From the NCBI RefSeq assembly GCF_018143015.1, contig NC_054751.1, positions 28,068,783 to 28,132,782 of the forward strand: a stretch of 64,000 nucleotides of DNA, written 5' to 3'. Shown one piece after another: positions 21,501-28,279 of this stretch. The position numbers and the translations under genes are program-made. This DNA comes from Lytechinus variegatus (lineage: Eukaryota; Echinodermata; Echinoidea; Temnopleuroida; Toxopneustidae). How positions within the stretch are numbered: the stretch's first letter is position 1; each line of letters opens with the position of its first letter. Under the pieces are notes generated by a model. The model worked only from the letters and a program-made list of their open reading frames with translations. It had not been told where the DNA came from and did not search any database.

Positions 21501-22121
21501 GATGTGAAGTTCATAAGATCACTTCTTGTTTTATATTTTTTATTATTTCTTTCTTTCCACTTTTCCTTCTTCCTCTCCCAGTTTTAAAATTTTTCTATTT
21601 CCTATCCTCCTTTATTCTTATATTTCCTTACATTCATATATTTCTTCCTTTTTTCTCCCTTGTCATCGTCTGATTTTCCTTTTTTTTTCTTCATGTGGCT
21701 CTCTTCTTTCTCTGTTTTCTTTTTTTTTTCTTCTTTCTCTTCCTTCCCCTTCTTCATCTACCACCTCCTTCTTCTCCTTCCTCTCCTCTTCTTCCCTTTT
21801 ATCATTCTTCTTTCTTTTTCTTTTCCTCCTTCCTTTTTTATGGAGTAGTAAATGCGACTTCAAACCTTTAATGTCTTGGAAAAGGGTGAATGAATAATAA
21901 CGATATGTAACAATTATATAGCTCTTAATACAAGGTTTCTAAACACTGCATACTCATTAGAGATTATCCAATTTTTTTTTTCCTATTAGCATGGCAAAGA
22001 TTCCTCTGCTCCACTACCCTACTCTCACATCGACATTGCTGGATCTTCAGGACCTTTCCCTGGTGTACCAACGGGGGCGCCCATTGCAGCCATAACCGCA
22101 CTGTACATGATGGGCTTCTAA
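233..22121 (+). CDS. M17 leucyl aminopeptidase family protein, W07G4.4-like (15 coding exons, 514 aa)
   Basis: Spliced gene with coding exons 233-243, 3949-4087, 5495-5649, 6311-6419, 6933-7051, 8057-8159, 12264-12416, 14184-14248, 15199-15314, 16060-16178, 16908-16991, 17699-17756, 18848-18897, 19572-19703 and 21990-22121. They sum to 1545 nt, 514 codons plus TAA. Every intron starts GT and ends AG and every junction keeps frame. M17 enzymes are two-metal exopeptidases that remove N-terminal residues; most are cytosolic hexamers. The catalytic domain runs from about residue 255 to the end. Counterparts of the bovine enzyme residues are all present at nearly canonical spacing: K263, D268, K275, D286, D346, E348 and R350, the last three in the signature NTDAEGRM. 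About 510 to 525 residues is usual for this subfamily. I see no signal peptide or membrane segment. The W07G4.4 assignment is from recalled family resemblance; substrate is unknown. Exon 1 contributes only 11 coding bases and is the least certain part. Confidence 0.93.
728..2477. mobile_element. nested DNA-transposon copies with GGTATTCTGAAAACGTT ends (intron 1)
   Basis: Left-type ends GGTATTCTGAAAA start at 728 and 812. Right-type inverted ends (…TTTTCAGAATACC) finish at 2273, 2418 and 2477, so at least two copies are nested. Subterminal TTCTTATCTT motifs repeat on both sides. The centre is a purine-rich filler of about 1.2 kb with no transposase, so the element is non-autonomous. No clear target duplication is seen, and I cannot name the superfamily. 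Confidence 0.75.
1040..2250. repeat. about 1.2-kb A/G-rich (GAAA-type) tract
   Basis: The plus strand is almost all purine, dominated by GAAA and AAAG with few pyrimidines. It fills the middle of the nested element of intron 1. The open frame of about 200 residues on the minus strand here is phenylalanine/serine-only and is not a gene. Confidence 0.9.
2478..3948. other. rest of intron 1, with short CCGCACCCCC-ended inverted repeats
   Basis: No coding signal. AAACCGCACCCCCGACTTTT at 3666 faces AAGGTGCGGTTAATA at about 3708, a 55-base hairpin; a related end lies at 2705 and an inverted one at 3476. These look like termini of a small palindromic element, but boundaries are uncertain. Confidence 0.4.
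3949..4087 (+). CDS. aminopeptidase exon 2 (residues 4-50)
   Basis: The acceptor is TTTCTTTCAG ending at 3948 and the donor GTAGGT starts at 4088, phase 0. It encodes the start of the N-terminal domain (VNVTGTIKPDADIDG). A 3.7-kb intron separates it from exon 1. Confidence 0.9.
4372..4606 (+). mobile_element. tRNA-derived SINE (intron 2)
   Basis: The head from 4397 has tRNA-like A and B boxes (TAGCTCAGTCGGTAGAG and GGGTTCGATTCCC). A body with GGACCTTAAGCTGTCGGTCC and a tail with ACCACCACCAATA follow. A 24-base partial copy of the head at 4372-4396 stands directly before the full head. The cloverleaf has no good anticodon arm, so this is a SINE and not a tRNA gene. Confidence 0.85.
4607..4795 (+). 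mobile_element. second, diverged copy of the same SINE
   Basis: It repeats the preceding SINE from the B box (GACCCTGGTTGGATTCCCAC) through the GGACCTTAAGATGTCAGTCC hairpin to a CACCACCAAT tail, but lacks the A-box half. The pair is head to tail, either a dimeric insertion or a tandem duplication. Confidence 0.75.
5495..5649 (+). CDS. aminopeptidase exon 3 (residues 51-102)
   Basis: The acceptor is CTCTTTTAG and the donor GTTCGG at 5650 is weak but in phase. It encodes the segment from FDAAVGKEVTFIAVPSASSG to AGAGIKR, and its last codon is split with exon 4. Confidence 0.92.
6311..6419 (+). CDS. aminopeptidase exon 4 (residues 102-138)
   Basis: The acceptor is TTCTTGACAG and the donor GTGAGT at 6420, phase 0. 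It encodes AIVAGMKKPLLIVCPSPDYP and an alanine-rich helix that fits the N-terminal alpha/beta domain of M17 proteins. Confidence 0.93.
6933..7051 (+). CDS. aminopeptidase exon 5 (residues 139-178)
   Basis: The acceptor is TGTCTTTTCTAG and the donor GTAATT starts at 7052. It encodes PYEIREDVPSRRNKLSSLTI onward and ends in a split arginine codon. Confidence 0.93.
7190..7455 (+). mobile_element. 5'-truncated SINE-like retroposon (intron 5)
   Basis: The body (CTCGGATAGGATGTTAAATG and on) has the look of a sea urchin SINE 3' body. It ends in an AATAATAATAATAAA tail at about 7445-7458, oriented with the gene. The tRNA-like head is missing. Confidence 0.55.
7531..7750. repeat. possible small inverted-repeat element (intron 5)
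   Basis: GATTCCACTAT at 7531 faces ATAGTGGAAT at 7741. Only about 10 bases match and no target duplication is visible, so this is a weak call. Confidence 0.35.
8057..8159 (+). CDS. aminopeptidase exon 6 (residues 178-212)
   Basis: The acceptor is TTGTCATCAG and the donor GTGAAT at 8160, phase 0. It encodes RLVARDIGGSDPERMAAPKV, the linker helix that precedes the catalytic domain in M17 enzymes. Confidence 0.93.
8261..8320. repeat. 31-bp tandem duplication (intron 6)
   Basis: TGTAGATCTATCTGATCTAA and the following nine bases occur at 8261 and again at 8292 with almost no change, so the duplication is recent. Confidence 0.85.
8331..10165. repeat. three diverged copies of a non-coding segment (intron 6)
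   Basis: Segments near 8331-8700, 8730-8990 and 9540-10165 share landmarks in the same order: TTTCATGAGAAAGTCT, GATCTAGATCTGGTA, GTGGGACAATGTAT-like, GCTTATTTTGC, CTCAGCAATTA, then GGATTCTGTTTGAACTCATT and CGTTACCAAAACTAG. No open frame runs through them. They are either local duplications of intron DNA or copies of an unnamed repeat. The third copy is split by the element at 9813-10053. Confidence 0.7.
9813..10053. mobile_element. 241-bp hAT-like non-autonomous element, 5-bp TSD CATTT
   Basis: The left end is CAGGCATGGGTCC and the right end GGTCCGCTCCTG. CATTT directly flanks both sides (9808-9812 and 10054-10058). The related segment at about 8615 reads straight through this point and acts as an empty site. 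The inside is G/C-homopolymer-rich with no ORF. Confidence 0.75.
10540..10915. mobile_element. diverged fragment of the TTAA palindromic MITE family (intron 6)
   Basis: The stretch with ATCACCCACTCAATATTTCA, CTCTGAACATGAAGAATCAC and AAATAGTGAGTGATGAGAGA matches the middles of the copies at 19720-20310 and 47974-48585. The ends are worn away. Confidence 0.6.
11809..12081. mobile_element. 273-bp MITE with long inverted ends (intron 6)
   Basis: The arms of about 45 bases begin GGGGCCCGTCTTACAAAGAG and end with its near-complement …CTTTGTAAGATGGGGCCC. The centre is AT-rich and non-coding. The target duplication is unclear. Confidence 0.8.
12264..12416 (+). CDS. aminopeptidase exon 7 (residues 213-263, first catalytic lysine)
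   Basis: The acceptor is GAAATGAACAG and the donor GTAATA at 12417. It ends with LMLVGK; K263 corresponds to the metal-site lysine K250 of bovine leucine aminopeptidase. It follows the 4.1-kb intron 6. Confidence 0.94.
12417..12716 (-). mobile_element. tRNA-derived SINE, antisense to the gene (intron 7)
   Basis: On the minus strand a tRNA-like head (about 12716-12640, with GGCCTAGAGGATTAGT and GGGTTCAAATCCC) is followed by a body and an ATTATTATC-type tail that ends beside the exon 7 donor. Confidence 0.75.
12770..12985 (-). mobile_element. second, diverged SINE of the same type (intron 7)
   Basis: It has the same body landmarks (CCCCGGCTTTAGC, GGTACCCAATAACGTCAC, CCATGGCTAGGAATTGAACC) as the neighbouring SINE in the same orientation, more diverged, with an ATTATTATTA tail at 12770. 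Confidence 0.7.
12986..14183. other. remainder of intron 7
   Basis: AT-rich and non-coding. Two stretches repeat the motif GGAATATT/GAAAATATTC in inverted form (about 13360 and 13850-13925). No element boundary can be supported. Confidence 0.4.
14184..14248 (+). CDS. aminopeptidase exon 8 (residues 264-285, metal site)
   Basis: The acceptor is TACTAATAG and the donor GTAGGT at 14249. It encodes GVTYDTGGADIKAGGVMAG, with D268 (metal ligand) and K275 (catalytic lysine), seven residues apart as in the bovine enzyme. Confidence 0.95.
14395..15172. repeat. about 0.8-kb (ATC/TCA)n microsatellite in intron 8
   Basis: Imperfect TCATCA/TTATCA/CACCATCA runs fill nearly all of intron 8 and stop about 25 bases before the exon 9 acceptor. 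Histidine-, aspartate- and methionine-rich frames read from it are repeat artefacts. Confidence 0.95.
15199..15314 (+). CDS. aminopeptidase exon 9 (residues 285-324, metal ligand D286)
   Basis: The acceptor TATTTTTCTAG lies directly after the ATC microsatellite of intron 8. It encodes RDKCGAAAVAGFFRALEIIK, with D286 in the place of bovine D273. The donor is GTAAGT at 15315. Confidence 0.95.
15315..16059. other. intron 9, nothing recognised
   Basis: Non-coding. It includes a C/G-richer block (15600-15850) with no gene signature. Confidence 0.4.
16060..16178 (+). CDS. aminopeptidase exon 10 (residues 324-363, NTDAEGR signature)
   Basis: The acceptor is TTGGTTACAG and the donor GTATGA at 16179. 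It contains NTDAEGRM, the M17 signature: D346 and E348 are metal ligands and R350 is the catalytic arginine. Confidence 0.96.
16908..16991 (+). CDS. aminopeptidase exon 11 (residues 364-391)
   Basis: The acceptor is TCAATACCAG and the donor GTAAGA at 16992, phase 0. It encodes ALKEINPHLMTIATLTGHAV; the TLTG motif lines the active site in M17 enzymes. Confidence 0.95.
17699..17756 (+). CDS. aminopeptidase exon 12 (residues 392-411)
   Basis: The acceptor is TTTGATAATAG and the donor GTGAGA at 17757. It encodes IIMDNGPARKVDHARQMQR and one base of the next codon. Confidence 0.9.
17838..18167. mobile_element. about 330-bp palindromic MITE (intron 12)
   Basis: The arms begin ATCTTATGCTAGGAGTCCAC and end with the complement …GGACTCCTAGCATAAGAT; they pair for well over 100 bases per side through GCCACTAGGCACC/GCCTAGTGGCA segments. 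No direct target duplication is seen outside the arms, and there is no ORF. Confidence 0.8.
18320..18660 (-). repeat. polypurine tract joined to a short hairpin module (intron 12)
   Basis: About 270 bases of GAA/GGA purine sequence run into TTATGAATTTCATATCTACT and its inverted partner (18606-18650). The same module, inverted and joined to a polypyrimidine tract, occurs at 21480-21850, so hairpin plus tract travel together as one repeat family. Confidence 0.7.
18848..18897 (+). CDS. aminopeptidase exon 13 (residues 411-427)
   Basis: The acceptor is a pyrimidine tract ending TTTTTTTCTAG and the donor GTATGA at 18898. It encodes AGDLIADPFEISTIRRE. Confidence 0.92.
19236..19442 (+). mobile_element. 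tRNA-derived SINE (intron 13)
   Basis: The head carries TGGTAGTGTCCGCCTCATTT and the B box GGGTTCGATCCCTGG. A body follows and ends at TAAATAAATA near 19442, a typical SINE tail. It is oriented with the gene. Confidence 0.75.
19572..19703 (+). CDS. aminopeptidase exon 14 (residues 428-471)
   Basis: The acceptor is TAATTGTTTAG and the donor GTAAGT at 19704. It encodes the segment from DYAFHKGKSEYEDVLQSNSQ to FLMMASGLDK. Confidence 0.94.
19720..20308. mobile_element. TTAA-flanked palindromic MITE, about 0.6 kb (intron 14)
   Basis: It starts after TTAA (19716-19719) with AGGACAAGTCCAC and ends with the complement GTGGACTTGAACT. The inner arms carry ATCGGATGTAAAATGAGAAA and its inverted partner. 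It is the same family as the copy at 47974-48585. The right-hand TTAA has become TTGA. Confidence 0.8.
20309..20699. mobile_element. second palindromic MITE abutting the first (intron 14)
   Basis: The ends AAGGGTAAGTTCACCCTGA and TCAGGGTGAACTTCCCCTTT pair, with a further AGCAGAAAA/TTTTCTGCT arm. TTGA stands on each side, consistent with a TTAA-type target. It begins exactly where the previous MITE stops. Confidence 0.7.
21480..21850 (+). repeat. hairpin module plus polypyrimidine tract (intron 14)
   Basis: TTCATATCTGCAGTAGATGT and GAAGTTCATAAGATCACTTC lead into about 310 bases of CT-rich sequence. It is the inverted counterpart of 18320-18660. Confidence 0.7.
21990..22121 (+). CDS. aminopeptidase exon 15 (residues 472-514 and stop)
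   Basis: The acceptor is TTTTTTCCTATTAG. It encodes the C-terminus, including the segment HIDIAGSSGPFPGVPTGAPI, which matches the conserved C-terminal M17 region, and ends MMGF then TAA. Confidence 0.95.
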   Translation, partial: HGKDSSAPLPYSHIDIAGSSGPFPGVPTGAPIAAITALYMMGF

Positions 22122-23625
22122 TCTTGATTGCCCCGTCCGTTACATTCAATTCACTCGTCCAGAAACAAACAAAAAAATCACATGTATATTACTTTATTTG
22201 AAGTCCTAGGTAAGTCTTGTTGGATTCATGACACAATAGATGCCTACAGTATGTCACCACACAATGGATGGCAAAGAGAAGAATGTTGTGAAATTTATGT
22301 TGTTGAATTGTAAACCAAAAGCTTCACATTTATCTTAAAAAGACATTTATTCAACCCTCTGCCAATGAACTGAGTGTCTGATATTGAATTGTTTGTAAAT
22401 ATACTTTTCTGCTTCCAAGCTATTTTACATTTAATGTATACTTTTCGTACATCTTTAACACATAAGGACATGCAAAGTGCCATGTGCAATGTGCTATAAA
22501 AGATCCAAGTAGTAGTATTCCTATTCTCACCACAGGTTAAACATTCATGAACACACCAGTAGCAATTATATTTTCCTACCAAGAACATTTTTATGTGTAT
22601 GGAGCCAGGAGAAAAGTACTGCCAATTTATTATAAATTGTACTCTATTTTATCTAACATGTTGCTGTAATTCACTTTAAATGTGTTACTATTTGTTTTGC
22701 CAAGATCATGGTCCATGTCAATATGGAAGAATTGGTAGTGAAATCAAACAATCAAAGACTATTCCTAAAGGAACAGATGATTTTTCACCAGTGTTATGTG
22801 TTCAGTCAAACCTGTATATAGGAAATTAGCATAAACAACCGAACACACTGAAGTTTTTCAAAAATGCCCTCATCAGAGTAAAATTACATCAAATCAACAG
22901 AATGAAACCACAAACCACGCTATTTTTATGTTTTATAACTTATGTGAGTAAATCTTTGAACCATTTGAGTATGGAAAGTATTAATGCAATAGTATGACTC
23001 ATTGCAAATTTTGAACAAGATGTTCTTGACATGATTTCTTTATCAAGAAATTAGTCCACATTAAGCTGCACTCAACCCAGGTCAGGTTGGTCCTAAATGG
23101 ATGTCAGGCAGGATCAATTCCTTGAACGTACCAAGTGCCAGGGTCAGTGTGTCTTTGAATAGGTATCGAGATAAATTACGCTTTATAAACACAATATTGC
23201 ATTTTGACTTGCTATTGACTATAATATAAACAGTTGATTTTTTTTTTTAAGTAGTAGCTGTTAGCTTTTCTCCACATTCCTGTTTTATACATGCACTTTT
23301 CTTCCAAAGGATATATTTTTATGTGAGTAGTTTAACTGAACTGCCAGTCATTTCCAATGTGGAGGAAATGTTTAGAATTTTGACCTTTCATGTGCCCTTA
23401 TATCGGCATGATTTCTATCATTTTCTTAATTATCATAACTTACTTGTGGAAAAATGCATGATCTTCCTATTTTGTAACAAAAGTATCCTTATTTTTCATG
23501 CTAAAAAGGTTTGGTAGTCTTCTTTCAGAATCAAGATCAAAAGGTATGTGTTGAAAGCCAATTATTTACCTTTTACAGGAATTTGTTTTTCTTTGTTTAT
23601 GAAATAAAAAGAAAGTTTGAGCGTG
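22122..23625 (+). other. probable 3' UTR of the aminopeptidase gene
   Basis: Non-coding, AT-rich, directly after the stop codon. The first good AATAAA is at 23602-23607, which would give a 3' UTR of about 1.5 kb. Extent is inferred; transcripts may end earlier through a variant signal. Confidence 0.45.
23602..23607 (+). promoter_or_regulatory. candidate polyadenylation signal AATAAA
   Basis: Canonical hexamer, the first downstream of the stop codon that I find on the plus strand. Confidence 0.5.
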
Positions 23626-23771
23626 ATTATATTATACTCAGGATAAATCAATGCTTGAAAATTGTGAATTGAATTATGATTGAATTTGATATAGAAAAAA
23701 AATGTGAGTGATTGGGAATGGCCTTGTGTTTATTCCCATTAGGGCTGAAGGAATATAATGGGAGCGAACTG

Positions 23772-23978
23772 TAACACTTAAAGTGTCATATATGTAACAT
23801 TTAAAGTGTCATTTATGTAACACTGAAAGTGTCATTTATGTAACACTGAAAGTGTCATTTATGTTACACTTAAAGTGTCATTTATGTAACACTTAAAGTG
23901 TCATTTATGTAACACTGAAAGTGTCATTTATGTAACACTTTAAGTGTCATTTATGTAACACTGAAAGTGTTATTTATG
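23772..23978. repeat. nine-copy tandem repeat of a 23-bp hairpin unit
   Basis: The unit TAACACTTAAAGTGTCATTT plus ATG repeats about nine times without gaps. Each unit holds the palindrome ACACTT(T)AAAGTGT; alternate units carry ACTGAAAGT instead, which weakens the hairpin. It lies about 170 bases after the candidate polyA signal. Confidence 0.92.
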
Positions 23979-25825
23979 TGTTTGTTTAAAGTGATATCAA
24001 ATGGTAATTCCAGATGACATGGATCTAATCCATTATGTACCAGAATACAGGAAAATATATATATATTGTTTGTAATCCTACAATGTGTTTCCATCTTTGG
24101 TCATTATTTGTTTATCCATTAAGTTGTTAAGATATTTATGATATTTCAGAAAAAGTATATTCCTATTTAAAAACAGATAAGAAAGAGTAAAGATGGTTAA
24201 AGAACGAGGTTTGCATACCTTCATGAGAGTATATAAAAAGGGAAGTTTGTCAAGAAGGATGATTTAGATCTAAATGGGGATTTGTATTTATCTATTTTTT
24301 TTCCGGGGCAGCAAACCTAGCACAATTTATATTTTCAGACTGCAAGAACAAGTTTTTCTCACTTAAGACTTGTGTGTGACATGGCCTATACTTTGTATAT
24401 CCATCCTCCTTTCTATCTCTCTGGCCTGTATTGGGTTGGCCATGTTGTACGGTAGTCTCTTGCCTGAACAAATGCGGCTGGAGACGGGAGTTTGATTGAT
24501 GGAAGTGAAGATCGAGAAAAGGAGAGGATCAAGAAGACAGGAAAGTTGCGAGACATCAGCAAGGGACAGAGACACAGGAGAGAAAATAAAGAAGAGGTTT
24601 TTAGGACAAAGGGAGATACAAAAAGACACACCTCCATCACACACACTCATGATCAACAGTTAAATGTAAAAATCACAAATGACTGAGAGTTATTTTTTTA
24701 AAGTTGCCTTTTTTTTTAAATTACATATTTGTTAGATATATCATAATAATTTCACAATTCAGTTCAAAAGAGAAAGTTAAAAACAAATATTTTTCAAACT
24801 ATTGGGTGTTTTTTTATGACCAAGATCTGAGATATTTCATGAAGCTGTACATTGTTACTTTCCAAAAGAATGACTGGAACATGTATTTTTGTATTATCAT
24901 TCACATTCACACTAATAACTTTGATTTCTATCAAGTAAGTAGATCTAGGCCCCTATGCCTATTATATGCTAGATCTCAAAATTAAGATCTAGATTACACC
25001 ACACTGCACAGCAATCTTTCGAAAATGTGGAGCAAATTGCGATGCAATACCAGGGAAATTATTCCCTGCAAGGTGCATTTTAATTAGATTTAGGCTATTT
25101 GTATAGGGCTAGGAATATACGGTATACGTTTAGCCTTAGGCCCTAGCCTTACATTAACCCCGCCCAATTGGGTACCGGTACGGTACACATGCAGAAATGA
25201 ATGCGATTGATTAAATCAAATTTACAAAACAATGATTGAATGACTTAAAAATTTGACAATATTGCAGGATTGGGAAAATGACGAAACGTCACAATTTCTC
25301 TACTTGTAGACCTTCAGATAATTGAAATATTCTGGTACTTACCGAAAGGTTGGATGATCCATATTCGCTGATAAAAGACAATTTTCTCGGAAAATATTCA
25401 AAGTTCAATCAATTCAGCAAAAGTTGAAGGAGAGAATTTGGTTTGTTTACGTATAAAAATAAATAAACCAACGAGAAAGAAATTGGGCTATTGCGCAGCG
25501 CTGCGCGTATAACTTTGCACATCATGCACACCAAACAATGGTATTCAGACCATTGCGCGTCAGATGCAACGTTGAAGGAGTATATTTTTTTTATATAATC
25601 CCGGAATAGTTCTGAGATGATTGAGAATTAAGAGTAGACAAATTCATTGATCATTGCAAGTAATCTAAAATAAAAAGAGAAAAGGATCATGGTTTTACTA
25701 GAATGATCTTTCTTTCTTTTTTGTTTCTTCCTTCCTTCCTCCCTTCCTTCCTTCCTTCATTTTTCCTTCATTTCTTCGTCTTCTTCTAGCTATCTATCTA
25801 TCCATCTGTATATTGTATCTCTTCA
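23979..25825. other. intergenic DNA, nothing recognised
   Basis: AT-rich with short CTTC microsatellite runs near 25725-25800. No coding frame with protein-like composition is seen on either strand. Confidence 0.5.
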
Positions 25826-25964
25826 CAGGGGCCGCGGAACGGTTATCAAAGTGTGTGTGTGTGGGGGGGGCTGACCATGCAAAAATTACAATCATATGGT
25901 AATTCTTAAGTTTTGGAAAAAGTGGGGGGGGGGGGGGCTCCCCCCCCAGCTTCTGTGGCCCCTG
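25826..25964. mobile_element. CAGGGGCCGCGG element, copy 1
   Basis: It starts CAGGGGCCGCGGAACGGTT and ends TGTGGCCCCTG. The inside matches copies 2 and 3 (CTGACCATGC, ACAATCATATGGT, GTTTTGGAAAAAGTGGGG). Flanks CTTCA and CTTAT may be a worn 5-bp duplication. Confidence 0.8.
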
Positions 25965-26026
25965 CTTATTATGTTATAATTTCGGGGGCACTATGCATAA
26001 TAACGGTGTTTACGATTTTAAAGATG

Positions 26027-26174
26027 TTGTTTAAGCCCGTCACTCTAACCGTATTGCTTAAACTTTTTAAACGTTTTACACAAATGTTAAACATTTTTAA
26101 ATAAGTTCTTTAGAAGTTTAAGCAATTACAAAAAAATAAAACAAATTTGCTATTAGAGTGACAGGCTTAAACAA
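26027..26174. mobile_element. 148-bp MITE with TTGTTTAAGCC ends
   Basis: TTGTTTAAGCCCGTCACTCT at the left faces AGAGTGACAGGCTTAAACAA at the right, with a second inner pair GCTTAAAC/GTTTAAGC. It sits between copies 1 and 2 of the CAGGGGCC element. No ORF and no clear target duplication. Confidence 0.75.
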
Positions 26175-26288
26175 TTTTTTTCATTTTTTTTTACTGTGCA
26201 TCTGAATTTTATAAATTTGTTATTGATGTTTATTATATAAACATAATTTTATGCTTGATATTAAAACAATATCTTATCTCGTCAGTAA

Positions 26289-26432
26289 CAGGGGCCGCGG
26301 AACGGTTTTCAAAGTGGGGGGGCTGACCATGCTAAAAATCACAATCATATGGTCATTTTTACGTTTCGCACACAGTTTTGGAAAAAAGTGGGGGGCTGAA
26401 GCCCCCCCCCCCCCCCGGTTCCGCGGCCCCTG
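26289..26432. mobile_element. CAGGGGCCGCGG element, copy 2, TSD AGTAA
   Basis: 144 bp from CAGGGGCCGCGGAAC to GTTCCGCGGCCCCTG, perfect 15-base inverted ends. AGTAA directly flanks both sides (26284-26288 and 26433-26437). Confidence 0.9.
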
Positions 26433-28120
26433 AGTAAGGATGTTGAACTGATATTCTTGAGCAAAATTTCATTTTATATCTGTTTGAATAAAGTGTTTTT
26501 CTGAGTGCGTAATGTTTTGTTTACTATTATGGCACTCAATCTCAGACAAGGATTCGTTTTCAAGAAGATCTGATGTTGAAACATCTATATTAGGCTCTAC
26601 CCAGCGGCGGGGTAAGGGGGGGGGGGCACATTCGACACAATGCCCACTTTTCCTTTCCAAATTCTGTAACTAAGCAAAAGTTATCACTCCATACACGTGA
26701 CCCTTCCCGCTCCTTCAGCATCACACACATTTCTCTAGTCTTTTTCCACATGGGGGGGGTGCCCCTGCATGTATCTGCCATTTTCCCTTTGCTGCATGTC
26801 TTTCTAAGAAGCATGCATGGTCTCGAAGTTGACCACCGTTTCGCATGATAGCAACCTTAATAAGAAGGGATTCGCTTCGGTGATCATCGAGCTCGTGTTT
26901 CGACACCATCGGTAATTCATCCTCTATTGGGTCCTTGAACTCATCATATCATTACAAGACGGAGGATTATAACCGGATGAAACCAAGCCCTGAAAATTAA
27001 TGCCTATTTGTCAACATTGTGTGGGATTGAGAGTACTGTGCCAACATGAGTTGGTTCAATGATCGAATGTTGGAGAATAGATTTATCCAAAGGTCCAGGG
27101 CAATGACATTTCATGTTGTGGCAGAACCAGGGAAGGCGTCAGGGTATTTGATAAAATATAGGGTTGGGGACGACCTAATATAATTGACTGTCATTACTTA
27201 ATAAAGGGCGTGAGGTTTTAATGCCCCCAAACTGCGCATCGATCAAGATAAAGAAGGAGGAAAATTATGGGAAAAGGGTGAAATTTCATTTCTTGAATAT
27301 TATACTTCAAAACCTATCAATGCAAATTTCCACCATCTCGCTTCGGTCGCTCACGGTTTTTTGTATTTTTCCCATATTCTCCCACGTTATGTCCCATCAA
27401 AATTATTACGCCACCCCGTTCTTAATAATCGGTGAAAAGAATCCTTAACCCCTTTGCATTGCTACCATTTCATTAGATTTATACGTTTCACTAATTTCTG
27501 TTCTCGCCCGAGGTGTATATTAGGCTCTGTTTCGGAGTATAAGATTGATTAATCGAATTCTTGAATTGATCTTTCTGAAATAGTTTATATTGTATCGGAG
27601 AGGAATGATAAAGCTTTTCAATAATTTTTGCTCCAGCCGCCACAAAGTGACAGGTATGGTGAATAAATGTTAGAGGTCTAAATACATGAGAGAAGCATCA
27701 CATGTTTTGAGAAAAATTAAGATACACCATTATTCTTAAATCAGATTTAAAAAAACAAATTAAACCATGCCATGAAAGCTTGACCTTTTGGGGGAGAGGG
27801 GATCATTTCATGAAAAGCCATGCAGCTCTCGATCACATGCATTTTCTTTCACAAAATCTGACAAACTAAACACAACTGAAAAAGGGGAAAAGGGGGTATC
27901 ACTCGAGGGGGCAGGGGCAGGAGGTAAGAAGGGGGTTCACGCCTTCACGGCCTGATCCCTACCCATTCGGTCGGCCCTGAGATCAGTACTCCCCCTTTAT
28001 ATTTTCGTACATGTAAGCCGCACTTGGAGAGGAGAATTTGCCTTTTTGGGGTTATTTTATTGTAAAGCGCTGTGAGCATTTTAATGGAACAGCGCATTAA
28101 GAGCTAAATGTATGAAGGCA
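26433..28120. other. intergenic DNA with repeat scraps
   Basis: No gene. A G-run-ended fragment (26602-26770) resembles worn hAT-like ends. 28055-28110 (AAGCGCTGTGAGCATTTTAA and on) resembles a SINE 3' body. Neither can be bounded. Confidence 0.4.
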
Positions 28121-28279
28121 CAGGCGCGGATCCAGGATTTCGTAGGGAGGGGGGCCCAAATTCGACCTGATTTTGGCGCCCCTGTGTACTTTTCGGAAAA
28201 ATGGCGGCCCCTCCCTCCCCAGGCAATCATAAGTGCCTTAAATGCATGTTAAATTATCTTATTTCATAGGCACATGAAT

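Noticed and set aside
23772-23978. CRISPR-like array
   Set aside because: The repeats are contiguous with no spacers, and the DNA is animal nuclear.
24363-24686. Overlapping frames of 64-97 residues on both strands
   Set aside because: No recognised motif; composition near 24500-24600 is purine-rich repeat-like; no splice or promoter support.
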